Shown one piece after another: positions 55,427 through 64,000 of a stretch of DNA of 64,000 bases. A program made the position numbers and the translations under genes. The stretch is taken from contig JAAAFW010000004.1 in assembly GCA_019352875.1 (NCBI GenBank), positions 1-64,000 on the forward strand. The letters run 5' to 3'. Origin of the DNA: Pedobacter cryoconitis. Lineage in GTDB: Bacteria; Bacteroidota; Bacteroidia; Sphingobacteriales; Sphingobacteriaceae. Below the pieces are notes generated by a model that made no database searches, was not told the origin of the DNA, and saw only the letters and a program-made list of their open reading frames with translations. Positions within the stretch are counted from its first letter, which is position 1; every line of letters starts with the position of its first letter.

Positions 55427-58400
55427 ATGAATCTTATCCGTTTCGCACTGCGCAAACCAATTTCAATCCTGGTATTCGTAGCAGGACTGCTGTTCTTCGG
55501 GATCAGTGCAATGACCAGTATCAAGGTAGATATTTTACCTAAGATGAACTTACCGGTTATTTACATTGCCCACCCTTTCGGTGGTTATACCCCAAACCAA
55601 ATGGAATCTTATTTTGGTAAGGCCTATGTAAACATTTTGCTTTTCGCAAATGGTATTAAAAGCATCGAGACCAAAAATACACAGGGCCTGATGCTTATGA
55701 AGCTTACCTATTATGAAGGTACAGATATGGCGCAGGCTGCATCTGAATTAAGTGCGTTATCCAATCGGGCCCAGGCAATTTTTCCAGCCGGTTCACAGCC
55801 GCCTTTTGTAATTCGTTTTGACGCGTCTTCGCTGCCGGTCGGACAACTGGTTCTTAGCAGTAAAATAAGATCGAATAATGAGTTGCAGGATCTGGCTAAC
55901 ACAACTGTGCGGGCATCCTTTACGCAAATACCCGGATTATTATCTCCTGCTCCGTTCGGAGGTAGCCCAAGAACTGTAGAGATTAACGTAAACCCGGGGC
56001 TAATGCAGTCCCATAACCTTACCGTTGAGCAGATAGTTGAAGCAATTAAGCTGAACAATCAGACTGCTCCTTCAGGAAACGTTAGAATTGGTGATAAAAA
56101 CTATATTACACCGACCAATTATACCATTGAGAAGATTAAAGAATTCGAAGATATTCCATTGTTTAAAGGGGGAGTACAGAATCTTTACCTGAAGGATGTA
56201 GCTACGGTAAAAGATGGTGCGGATATTACATCCGGATATGCTTTGATTAATGGTAAAAGATCTGTTTATCTGAGTATTGCAAAGTCTGGAGATGCCTCTA
56301 CATGGGATGTGGTTAAGAATCTTAAAGCACACCTTCCACAAATACAAAACACTTTACCGGAGGACGTTCAGCTATCTTATGAATTTGATCAGTCTGTCTA
56401 TGTAATTAATGCGGTGAAGAGTCTGATCAGCGAAGGGGCGATTGGAGCCATATTAACTGGTTTAATGGTATTACTGTTCCTTGGCGATAAACGAGCGGCA
56501 TTGATTGTTATTTTAACTATTCCGACTTCAATTATTGCTGGTGTATTATTCCTGAAATTATTTGGACAGACCATTAATATCATGTCATTGTCTGGTCTGG
56601 CTCTCGCCATTGGTATTCTGGTAGATGAGTCGACTGTAACCATTGAGAATATTCACCAGCATTTCGATATGGGAAAACCGAAGGCACAGGCAATCTGGGA
56701 TGCCTGTAAGGAAATCGCGTTTCCTAAATTATTGATCCTGCTTTGTATTCTCGCTGTATTTGCTCCGGCATTTACTATGTCAGGGATACCAGGGGCATTG
56801 TTTTTGCCTTTAGCGTTGGCCATTGGTTTCTCTATGGTAATTTCCTTTTTGCTTTCCCAGACCTTTGTTCCGGTTATGGCAAACTGGCTGATGATAGCCA
56901 AACCACATGCGCATGAAAATGCCAAGCAGACCAGGTTCGACCGCTTTAAAGCCGGGTTTATGAGCATGCTGGAAACCCTATTTAAATATGCCAAACCAGC
57001 AGTTTTAGTTTATCTGGTCGTTGCTATAGGGTCTGCGGCACTTCTGTTATCTTTGATTGGAAGAGACGTATTGCCAAAGGTAAATTCTAGCCAGTTTCAG
57101 CTCAGGATGCGCTTAGCAGACGGAACCAGGCTCGAGAGAACAGAAGAGAAAGCCAATCTGTTGCTTAAAGAGTTAAAGAATATGGTTGGAGAAGAGCATG
57201 TGGCAATTTCTTCAGTTTATATCGGTCAGCACCCCGCCCAGTTTTCAGTAAATCCGATTTATCTATTCATGGGTGGCCCGCATGAAGCCGTGTTCCAGAT
57301 TACATTGAAAGATATGCATGTCGATATGGATGAGTTGAAAGACAAACTCCGTGCGCAGATTCAGAAAGTAATTCCCGGGGTTAAATTATCATTTGAACCG
57401 ATCGAATTAACAGATAAAGTATTAAGTCAGGGTTCACCGACACCTGTCGAGGTGAGAATTACCGGTAAAAATAAAGCACTTAACAGAGAGTATGCAGAAA
57501 AAATAAGCAATGCTTTAAACCATGTGAATTATATGCGGGATGTGCAGATTGCCCAGCCTATTGATTACCCTTCATTAAATATTAATATTGACCGTACACG
57601 TGCAGCACAGCTTGGTGTAGATTTAAATGATATTTCCAAATCATTAATTGCGACGACCTCGTCTTCCAGATATACCGATAAAAATACCTGGGTAGATGAA
57701 AAAATAGGACTTTCTTATAGTGTGCAGGTTCAGGTTCCCTTTAATCAGTTGAAATCTAAATCAGATCTGGAAGCTATACCACTATTGAAGAATTCAAGCA
57801 GACCAGTGTTAGGAGATGTCGCTTCTATTGAGTCCGGAGTGACCTATGGCGAAAATGATAACCTTGGTTCGACACCGTTTTTATCGGTTACTGCGAATCT
57901 GAATGACAAAGATTTGGGGTCGGCTAATAAAGACGTTGCGAAAGCTATCTCAAGCCTTGGAGAGCTGCCAAGAGGATTGCTTGTCGAACAGGTTGGTCTT
58001 GGAAAGGTACTTGATGAAACTTTAAGCAGCCTTCAATCAGGTTTGTTAGTCGCAATTGTGGTGATCTTTCTGATGCTTTCGGCTAATTATCAGTCTTTCC
58101 GTGTACCTTTAGTAATCCTGGCGACCGTTCCTGCCGTTATATTGGGTGCATTACTTTTACTGACAGTTACTGGTTCGACATTGAATCTACAATCTTATAT
58201 GGGAATTATCATGTCGGTTGGTGTGTCAATTGCCAATGCAGTATTGCTCATTACTAATGCAGAAGAATTGCGCAGACAACATGGGAATGCGCTTGATGCT
58301 GCCAGAACTGCAGCAGGAGTAAGGTTACGACCGATTATTATGACGAGTATTGCAATGATCGCAGGTATGTTACCCATGGCGATTGGTCACGGCGAAGGCG

Positions 58401-58603
58401 GTGATCAGGTTTCACCTTTGGGACGTGCAGTTATCGGAGGTCTGATTGCTTCCACATTTGCTGTTTTAATTATCCTTCCCCTGGTATTTGCCTGGGTTCA
58501 GGGAAAAGAATCCACTACTTCATTGTCTCTGGATCCGGAGGATGAAGAAAGTTTACATTATAATCCAATTGCTATATCTAAGCGTGAATCAGAACATGAA
58601 TAA
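55427..58603 (+). CDS. RND efflux pump inner-membrane subunit
   Basis: The 1058-residue proton antiporter has the usual 12-helix, two-loop RND layout and begins MNLIRFALRKPISILVF. In TM4 the proton relay reads LVDES (Asp400-Glu401) where AcrB has Asp-Asp. In TM10 the position of the AcrB Lys is Ala (VSIANAVLL). This fits a distinct subgroup of multidrug-type RND pumps common in Bacteroidota, not AcrB itself or the CzcA metal type. The substrate is unknown. Its end overlaps the adaptor start by 8 nt. Confidence 0.9.
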   Translation: MNLIRFALRKPISILVFVAGLLFFGISAMTSIKVDILPKMNLPVIYIAHPFGGYTPNQMESYFGKAYVNILLFANGIKSIETKNTQGLMLMKLTYYEGTDMAQAASELSALSNRAQAIFPAGSQPPFVIRFDASSLPVGQLVLSSKIRSNNELQDLANTTVRASFTQIPGLLSPAPFGGSPRTVEINVNPGLMQSHNLTVEQIVEAIKLNNQTAPSGNVRIGDKNYITPTNYTIEKIKEFEDIPLFKGGVQNLYLKDVATVKDGADITSGYALINGKRSVYLSIAKSGDASTWDVVKNLKAHLPQIQNTLPEDVQLSYEFDQSVYVINAVKSLISEGAIGAILTGLMVLLFLGDKRAALIVILTIPTSIIAGVLFLKLFGQTINIMSLSGLALAIGILVDESTVTIENIHQHFDMGKPKAQAIWDACKEIAFPKLLILLCILAVFAPAFTMSGIPGALFLPLALAIGFSMVISFLLSQTFVPVMANWLMIAKPHAHENAKQTRFDRFKAGFMSMLETLFKYAKPAVLVYLVVAIGSAALLLSLIGRDVLPKVNSSQFQLRMRLADGTRLERTEEKANLLLKELKNMVGEEHVAISSVYIGQHPAQFSVNPIYLFMGGPHEAVFQITLKDMHVDMDELKDKLRAQIQKVIPGVKLSFEPIELTDKVLSQGSPTPVEVRITGKNKALNREYAEKISNALNHVNYMRDVQIAQPIDYPSLNINIDRTRAAQLGVDLNDISKSLIATTSSSRYTDKNTWVDEKIGLSYSVQVQVPFNQLKSKSDLEAIPLLKNSSRPVLGDVASIESGVTYGENDNLGSTPFLSVTANLNDKDLGSANKDVAKAISSLGELPRGLLVEQVGLGKVLDETLSSLQSGLLVAIVVIFLMLSANYQSFRVPLVILATVPAVILGALLLLTVTGSTLNLQSYMGIIMSVGVSIANAVLLITNAEELRRQHGNALDAARTAAGVRLRPIIMTSIAMIAGMLPMAIGHGEGGDQVSPLGRAVIGGLIASTFAVLIILPLVFAWVQGKESTTSLSLDPEDEESLHYNPIAISKRESEHE

Positions 58604-59696
58604 ATCAGCCTATAAAAACTTGAAATTATACAGCGGTATGCTGACACTGTTAATCTTTATTAGCAGCTGCAGTGAGCATTCCGAAAAGAAAGCCGCAGCA
58701 GCCAAAGCACCTGAAATTAAGACACTGGTATTGGAATCTCAGCGTTTGGCCAGTGAACTGAAGATGCCTGGAGAATTGATTGCCAATCAACAGGTAGATT
58801 TGTATGCCAAGGTGAGCAGTTTTGTCAAAAATCTTAAAGCTGATGTAGGGACACAAGTGACCGCGGGGCAGCTGCTGATGACGCTGGAAGCACCTGAAAT
58901 GAGCTCACAGCTTGCGGCTGCGGAATCCAGATTGAAGGCACAGGAAGCAGTTTATACGGCAAGTAATGCGAATTACAATCGTTTACTGGCAACTAGTCAG
59001 ACCCCCGGAACTATTTCTACCAATGACCTGGAGCAGGCACTGGCTAAAAAAAATGCAGATCTTGCACAGTTCAATGCAGCGAAAGCTTCATTTAAAGAAA
59101 TAGGTACAATTCAGAATTATCTGGAAATCAGGGCGCCGTTTGCCGGTATTATATCTGCGAGAAATGTGAATGCCGGTGCCTATGTAGGACCATCCGGAAA
59201 AGGGTCTGAATTCCCGCTTTTTACCGTTCAGGAACAGAAACATTTACGTTTGGTCGTTTCTATACCCGAGCAGTACACAGGTTACCTGAAAATAGGCGAT
59301 ACTGTTACTTTTAAAGTGAAATCACAACCGGCGGCTTTATTTACAGCGACGGTAAAGAGAATGTCCGGTGCATTGGATCAGCGGTTACGTTCAGAGCGCG
59401 TAGAAATGGACGTAGCCAATCTGGATAAAAAGTTACTTCCGGGGATGGTTGCAGATGTATCTATTCCGTTACCTGCAAATGCAAGTACATTTGTGGTTCC
59501 AAAATCTGCTATAGTTGATGGATCAGAAGGAATTTACGTAATTCGTTCGAAAAATAACCGCGCAGAGAAGGTAAACATAAAAAAAGGTAGGGAAACTGAC
59601 GATAAAAGTGAGATTTTTGGAAATCTTACTGCAGGTGACAAACTTGTTGCAGTAGCAGGTGAAGAAATTCACGATGGAGATCCAATCAAACCATAA
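58596..59696 (+). CDS. RND periplasmic adaptor lipoprotein
   Basis: The 366-residue membrane-fusion protein has a lipoprotein signal (LLIFISSCSEHS). A biotinyl-lipoyl half (DLYAKVSSFVKNLKADVGTQ), a coiled-coil hairpin (about 90-150), the second lipoyl half IRAPFAGIISARNVNAGAYV and a beta-barrel follow. I start at ATG 58596, which overlaps the pump stop (ATGAATAA) and immediately precedes the signal peptide. A much longer frame starting inside the pump gene is not real coding sequence. Confidence 0.9.
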   Translation: MNKSAYKNLKLYSGMLTLLIFISSCSEHSEKKAAAAKAPEIKTLVLESQRLASELKMPGELIANQQVDLYAKVSSFVKNLKADVGTQVTAGQLLMTLEAPEMSSQLAAAESRLKAQEAVYTASNANYNRLLATSQTPGTISTNDLEQALAKKNADLAQFNAAKASFKEIGTIQNYLEIRAPFAGIISARNVNAGAYVGPSGKGSEFPLFTVQEQKHLRLVVSIPEQYTGYLKIGDTVTFKVKSQPAALFTATVKRMSGALDQRLRSERVEMDVANLDKKLLPGMVADVSIPLPANASTFVVPKSAIVDGSEGIYVIRSKNNRAEKVNIKKGRETDDKSEIFGNLTAGDKLVAVAGEEIHDGDPIKP

Positions 59697-59725
59697 TTTT
59701 ACAATCCAGCGAAGGGACATGCTTA

Positions 59726-59741
59726 AAATTTGCGCAAATTT
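59726..59741. promoter_or_regulatory. Perfect 16-bp palindrome at the AraC gene start
   Basis: AAATTTGCGCAAATTT is its own reverse complement and ends 5 nt before the GTG at 59747. It may be an autoregulatory operator covering the promoter or ribosome entry of the AraC gene. Confidence 0.5.
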
Positions 59742-59746
59742 ATGGC

Positions 59747-60700
59747 GTGAAAAAAAGTATGTCCCTTTTGGAATTTTATGAAATGCTTGCGCATAACAGA
59801 CCCGATGTCGTTATCCCACACGCCATCAATGACGTACATACCGGGCATTTTAATGTATTTAAGAGATTCGGCTATTGTTCACTTAATCCATCTCCTTACA
59901 ACAGGCGTGAATTCTACAAAATTTCTCTTGTAATCGGTAAAGGGGTACTATATTATCCAAATCAAAGAATAGAAGTTAACGGATCTGCACTTCTTTTTAC
60001 CAATACAACTATCCCGTATTCATGGGAGACTACATCGGAATTTCAATCCGGTTACTTTTGTCTATTTACAGAAAGTTTCATGAGGCAGCGCAATGAATCT
60101 CTCAGAGAAGGTCTTTTGTCCCGCATTCAGGAAAATCCAGTTTATCCACTTAATTCAATCCAGGTAGCCGACATTAGTAAGGTGTTTGAAAAAATGATAG
60201 CTGAAATGGATTCAGATTATGCATATAAATATGATCTGATGCGTAATTATGTTAATCTTCTCGTTCATGAGGCCATGAAAATGACACGTTTAGAAACACA
60301 GAGTAAGATAACAAATGCGTCGACCAGGATCACTACTTTGTTTTTTGAACTGCTCGAAAGACAATTTCCTATTCATTCCACTGATCATGTATTGCAACTT
60401 AGGACAGCTAACGACTTTGCAGCCAGACTATCGATTCATGTCAACCACCTGAACCATGCAGTTAAAGAAGTAACCGGTAAAACTACGTCTGAACATATAT
60501 CCGGGCGTATAGCGACGGAGGCAATTGCCTTATTACAGCATACGGAATGGAATATTTCTGAAATTGGCTATTGCCTGGGATTTGAATACCCGGCCAATTT
60601 TAATCAGTTTTTTAAGCGCCAAACTATGGCTGTTCCGCGTTCTTTCCGGGATAAAAATGCACAACCACCCAGACATTTAGATTTATGGAGCGGTAATTGA
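59747..60700 (+). CDS. AraC-family regulator next to the efflux operon
   Basis: The 317-residue protein has an N-terminal ligand-binding half with KISLVIGKGVLYYPNQRIEV and a C-terminal AraC domain: ARLSIHVNHLNHAVKEVTGK and EIGYCLGFEYPANFNQFFKR. It lies 50 nt after the adaptor gene and may control the pump. GTG 59747 and ATG 59759 are both possible starts. A perfect palindrome just upstream suggests autoregulation. The inducer is unknown. Confidence 0.85.
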   Translation: MKKSMSLLEFYEMLAHNRPDVVIPHAINDVHTGHFNVFKRFGYCSLNPSPYNRREFYKISLVIGKGVLYYPNQRIEVNGSALLFTNTTIPYSWETTSEFQSGYFCLFTESFMRQRNESLREGLLSRIQENPVYPLNSIQVADISKVFEKMIAEMDSDYAYKYDLMRNYVNLLVHEAMKMTRLETQSKITNASTRITTLFFELLERQFPIHSTDHVLQLRTANDFAARLSIHVNHLNHAVKEVTGKTTSEHISGRIATEAIALLQHTEWNISEIGYCLGFEYPANFNQFFKRQTMAVPRSFRDKNAQPPRHLDLWSGN

Positions 60701-60858
60701 TTAGATTTTACCGTGGCCAGACATATTTTATTTTAATATTTTAACAGGATTTAACATAAAAATGACCACTTAATTTGTATTATTGGTACAATTAGCTTTC
60801 TGCTTGATGCTTTTATAGCTTATTCGAACAGATTAAAAGACGTTAGGTGTGTGTTTCT

Positions 60859-63423
60859 ATGATGACTAAAATTCAGAAAAGGTCTTTTTATCTACTTTTT
60901 TTACTACTTATTTTTACTGTATCCTCCGTCGTTGCACAATCAACGGTAGTGACCGGAGTTATTACAGATGCTGCAGATAAACGACCTGTCCCTTCGGTTA
61001 CAGTAATTTTCAAGGGAACAAAAATAGCGACCAAAACTGATGCACAGGGTAAATACCGGTTGAGTGCTCAAATTGCTTCTACCCATATAGAAATAAATTA
61101 TGTTGGGTATAAAACCCAGTCTGTTCCGGTAAAAGCAGGGCAGGAGCAGCAAATCAATATTGTACTTCAGGAAGATTCTCAGGCTTTAAACGAAGTCACG
61201 GTTAATTCAGCTAAAAAGGCGAAATACAGAAATAAAGACAATCCTGCTGTCGAACTCATTCGTCAGGTAATTGCGCATAAATCTTTGAACAGGCTGGAAA
61301 GTGATTCTACAGTCGAATATCAGCAGTATGATTGGATGCAATTCTCTTTAAGTAATTTATCCGAAAAGTTTAAAAACAAGAAAATATTCAAAAACTATCA
61401 GTTCCTTTTCGATCAACAGGATTCTGGCGCCGTGGGTGGTAAGAATATATTGCCTGTTTATCTTCGGGAGCGGCTTTCTCAGTATTATTATCGTAAGAGT
61501 CCACAGAAGACTAAAATCATAACCCTTGCAGATAAGCATGTAAATTTTGACGATGGCCTTGTAGATAACAATGCGATAGGTAATTATTTTGAGCGGATGT
61601 ATGCCGATGTAGATATTTATGCTAACAATATTGTTTTTACAAACAGCCAGTTTTTAAGTCCTATCGCAGATGGTGCCCCCGCTTATTACAAGTTTTTTAT
61701 TACCGATACACTCAAAAATCAGCAGCCTCAGCTTATCGAGCTGTCTTTTATTCCCAGACTTCCAAACGCGTTATTATTTGAAGGGAAGATCTATATCACT
61801 ATGGATGGTAAGTACGCCGTTCAGCAGGCTTTTCTAAAAACGGGTAAAGATGTTAATATAAATTTTGTTCGTGCATTGGAAGTTAAATTAAATTTCGAGC
61901 CGGATATCAGAGGTAAATTCCATTTAGTGAAAAGTCATCTGCTTATGGATTTCGGACTGGGTAATGAAAAGGGAAGAGGGTTCAAAGGAGAAAGATCTGT
62001 CACTATTAAAAACTACAAAACCAATATTCCAAGGCCGGACAGTGTGTATAGTGGAGAGAGTATGGTGATGGCAGCTGGGGCGGAGAACCGTGACGCTGCA
62101 TACTGGGCGAATAATAGACTTGAACCTATTGGCGAAGACAAACTTAAGATATACGGTAATATCGATACCCTGGGTCAGATGAAATCATTTAAGCGAATGA
62201 TGGACCTGGTAACCTTTTTTTTTATAGGATATAAAAATCTGGGCCCGGTCGAAATAGGACCATTGTATTCATTTTATACCTTTAATAATCTGGAAGGTTT
62301 CCGGCTAAGATTCGGAGGAAGAACAACTACAGACTTCAGTACTCGTTTTTACTTTGATACCTATGCGGCTTATGGTTTCAAGGACGAAAAATGGAAATAT
62401 TTCTTTAGTGGTGCTTACTCATTTAATAATAAATCTATCTATAAATTCCCACAGAGTTTTGTTCGCGCAAGTTTTCGCAGGGATATGAGTATACCGGGAG
62501 AGGAGGCCGTTAATGGTATCCCCGAAGATAACCTGGCGTCTTCGTTCAGAAGAGGTGTAAACGATAAGTTTCTGTATAATGATTTTTATAAAGTAGAATA
62601 TCAGCAGGAATATCTGAATCACTTCTCATTTAATGTTGGCTTTAGAAAATGGACACAGAGTCCGGCAGGAAATCTGCTCTTTGCAAGACAGACTGATTTA
62701 GGGACACAAAATTTAGCCCAACTAACTAGTACAGAATTTAATCTGAGACTTCGGTATGCACCTTTCGAAAAGTTTTATCAGGGGAAAGTATTCAGAGAGC
62801 GGATTATTGAAAAATATCCTGTGTTTGAGTTGGATTATGCTGCAGGTGTAAAAGGATTATTTGGCGGTGAAAATGCCTATCATAATTTAACAGCAAGCAT
62901 CGATAAACGTTTTTATCTGGGGCAATTTGGACGTTCTGATGTCAGGCTGGAAGGAAATTATCTGTTCGGTCAGGTACCATTTCCACTGCTTCGTATTCAC
63001 AAAGCTAACCAATCTTATTCCTATCAGGTTTATGCCTATAATCTTATGAATTTCCTGGAATTTGTGAGTGATCATTATGTAAGTCTCAACGTCGATCATA
63101 ATTTCAATGGATTGATTTTAAACAGAATACCATTGTTACGAAGTTTGAAATTAAGAGAGTATGTTACATTTAAAGGGTTGTACGGAGGCTTAAGGAATGA
63201 AAATGATCCGCTCATGAACTCATCTTTGTTACAATTTCCTGTAAATGAAGATGGTATAGCTACCACATATCACCTGGGGAACAGGCCATATATGGAGGCT
63301 AGTGCCGGACTGGGTAATATTTTTAAAGTTCTACGTTTTGATATTGTCAGAAGGTTTAATTATCTGAACCATCCTGATGTATCTAAATGGGGCTTAAGAG
63401 CAAAAGTACAGTTCGAGTTCTAA
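60859..63423 (+). CDS. Outer-membrane DUF5686 protein with CarboxypepD_reg domain (second copy)
   Basis: The 854-residue protein (858 codons from the GTG at 60847) has a signal peptide ending near VVAQ, a CarboxypepD_reg-like domain (GVITDAADKRPVPSVTVIFK) and a DUF5686 region ending VQFEF. It is collinear with the protein at 38415-40991. They share long blocks such as YFERMYAD, SQFLSPIADG or ADA, and ELSFIPR. I prefer the ATG at 60859 to the upstream GTG. Its position next to a BamA-like gene suggests envelope work. The function is unknown. Confidence 0.82.
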   Translation: MMTKIQKRSFYLLFLLLIFTVSSVVAQSTVVTGVITDAADKRPVPSVTVIFKGTKIATKTDAQGKYRLSAQIASTHIEINYVGYKTQSVPVKAGQEQQINIVLQEDSQALNEVTVNSAKKAKYRNKDNPAVELIRQVIAHKSLNRLESDSTVEYQQYDWMQFSLSNLSEKFKNKKIFKNYQFLFDQQDSGAVGGKNILPVYLRERLSQYYYRKSPQKTKIITLADKHVNFDDGLVDNNAIGNYFERMYADVDIYANNIVFTNSQFLSPIADGAPAYYKFFITDTLKNQQPQLIELSFIPRLPNALLFEGKIYITMDGKYAVQQAFLKTGKDVNINFVRALEVKLNFEPDIRGKFHLVKSHLLMDFGLGNEKGRGFKGERSVTIKNYKTNIPRPDSVYSGESMVMAAGAENRDAAYWANNRLEPIGEDKLKIYGNIDTLGQMKSFKRMMDLVTFFFIGYKNLGPVEIGPLYSFYTFNNLEGFRLRFGGRTTTDFSTRFYFDTYAAYGFKDEKWKYFFSGAYSFNNKSIYKFPQSFVRASFRRDMSIPGEEAVNGIPEDNLASSFRRGVNDKFLYNDFYKVEYQQEYLNHFSFNVGFRKWTQSPAGNLLFARQTDLGTQNLAQLTSTEFNLRLRYAPFEKFYQGKVFRERIIEKYPVFELDYAAGVKGLFGGENAYHNLTASIDKRFYLGQFGRSDVRLEGNYLFGQVPFPLLRIHKANQSYSYQVYAYNLMNFLEFVSDHYVSLNVDHNFNGLILNRIPLLRSLKLREYVTFKGLYGGLRNENDPLMNSSLLQFPVNEDGIATTYHLGNRPYMEASAGLGNIFKVLRFDIVRRFNYLNHPDVSKWGLRAKVQFEF

Positions 63424-64000
63424 TCAAAAGACCTCATTCAGACCTACAAAAACCCCTCTTGAGCCATTCTTCCCAATGCCGTAGTCAATGCAGAGATTGG
63501 AACGGCTTTGCTTATTAAAGAGGATGCGTAAACCAGCACCTGTTCCGGGTTCCCAATATTGAAATAGCTTAGTTCTTTGCTGATTGCTGGCAGTTTGTAA
63601 ATTGAAAAAGGCGACGCCACTAAATAGTTTATTGGCAGAGATTGGAAAGCGGTATTCCAGTTCGTTATAAAAAAAAGAGGGTCCTTTAAACCTGGCGATA
63701 GTATAGCCTCGTCCGGTTCTCTGCTCAGTATCACTGCCGGTTCCCGGTAACTCCAGATAAGGCAATTGACCCCGAAGTAAATATGAACCCCAGATCCAGT
63801 AGGCGAGTATGTGTTCAGGATTTCGTTTCGACAGGCTCCAGTATTTTCTCAGTTCCGTTTTCAGCTGCATTGCAGACTTCTGACTTCCCATCCAGTGTGT
63901 ATTTGTTCTTAGAATTACATCAACATATAATCCTTTGTATGGCCGGTAAGGCTGATCTCTTGAGTTGTATTGCATATTTAATAATATACCACCTGCAATA
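63424..64000 (-). CDS. BamA/TamA-like outer-membrane barrel, C-terminal part
   Basis: The frame is open to the right edge of the window, so only the last 191 residues are present. It has NMQYNSRDQPYRPYKGLYVD, the start of an Omp85-type barrel strand set, then YRFPISANKLFSGVAFFNLQ, GTGAGLRILFNKQSRSNLCI and the terminal strand VGLNEVF ending in Phe. These fit the bacterial surface antigen (Omp85/D15) domain of an outer-membrane assembly or lipid-related protein. The first Met in the window (63975) is not the real start. Confidence 0.8.
   Translation of the reverse strand, partial: IAGGILLNMQYNSRDQPYRPYKGLYVDVILRTNTHWMGSQKSAMQLKTELRKYWSLSKRNPEHILAYWIWGSYLLRGQLPYLELPGTGSDTEQRTGRGYTIARFKGPSFFYNELEYRFPISANKLFSGVAFFNLQTASNQQRTKLFQYWEPGTGAGLRILFNKQSRSNLCIDYGIGKNGSRGVFVGLNEVF

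Noticed and set aside
58488-58595. N-terminal extension of the adaptor gene inside the RND pump gene
   Set aside because: The real lipoprotein signal starts at 58596; the extension is out-of-frame pump coding sequence.

Overview
The window reads as chromosomal DNA of a Bacteroidota bacterium, most likely a Sphingobacteriaceae member close to Pedobacter. This rests on a low-to-moderate GC content, promoters of the TTTG/TAnnTTTG type, a serine palmitoyltransferase of the Sphingobacterium type, DUF5686, DUF4397 and DUF6496 families, and FtsX permeases with no linked ATPase. It is mainly core metabolism. The only mobile-element trace is a deleted IS3-type remnant at the left edge (91-431). I saw no tRNA, rRNA, CRISPR array or prophage.

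Layout. 1-3000: terminator, IS remnant and a secreted M1 peptidase (minus strand). 3200-9404: a tightly coupled SUF iron-sulfur operon, sufB-C-D-S-E-T, ending in a SufR-like regulator. 9496-13943: SYLF-domain protein, FtsX permease, a 57-residue DUF6496 protein and an AraC regulator. The AraC gene is divergent from an oxidative deoxysugar (L-fucose-type) operon at 14073-18509. 18670-22395: DUF4136 lipoprotein, VOC protein, inositol-phosphate synthase and a TlpA-like protein. 22531-27947: transglutaminase-like protein, a CbiB homologue and a BtuFCD-type transporter, together a likely corrinoid salvage locus. 28083-34770: unknown protein, an SDF-family symporter, GH125 mannosidase, a small membrane protein, DUF4397 lipoprotein, and a sigma factor with a membrane-anchored beta-barrel partner. 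34905-42317: a sphingolipid neighbourhood with a TetR regulator, spt, an epimerase-type reductase, DUF5686, DUF4833 and a fatty-acid hydroxylase. 42405-48503: xseAB, TPR protein, receiver protein, histone-H1-like protein, aldo/keto reductase, thioesterase and C1 peptidase. 48670-53889: CobW GTPase, a second M1 peptidase, a UbiA-like protein and a methyltransferase. 54008-60700: an RND efflux operon followed by an AraC regulator. 60859-64000: a second 858-codon DUF5686 protein and the C-terminal part of a BamA/TamA-like barrel that runs off the window.

How the genes connect. Inositol-phosphate synthase, spt and the fatty-acid hydroxylase together suggest hydroxylated and possibly inositol-bearing sphingolipids. 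Several candidate operators sit at regulated promoters: inverted repeats before suf, the FtsX permease, the sigma gene, spt and the efflux operon, and a perfect 16-bp palindrome just before the efflux-linked AraC gene. Points that stand out are a putative fucose dehydrogenase with Asn in place of the catalytic Lys, an SDF symporter lacking the carboxylate-binding Arg, and TTG starts on btuC and xseA.
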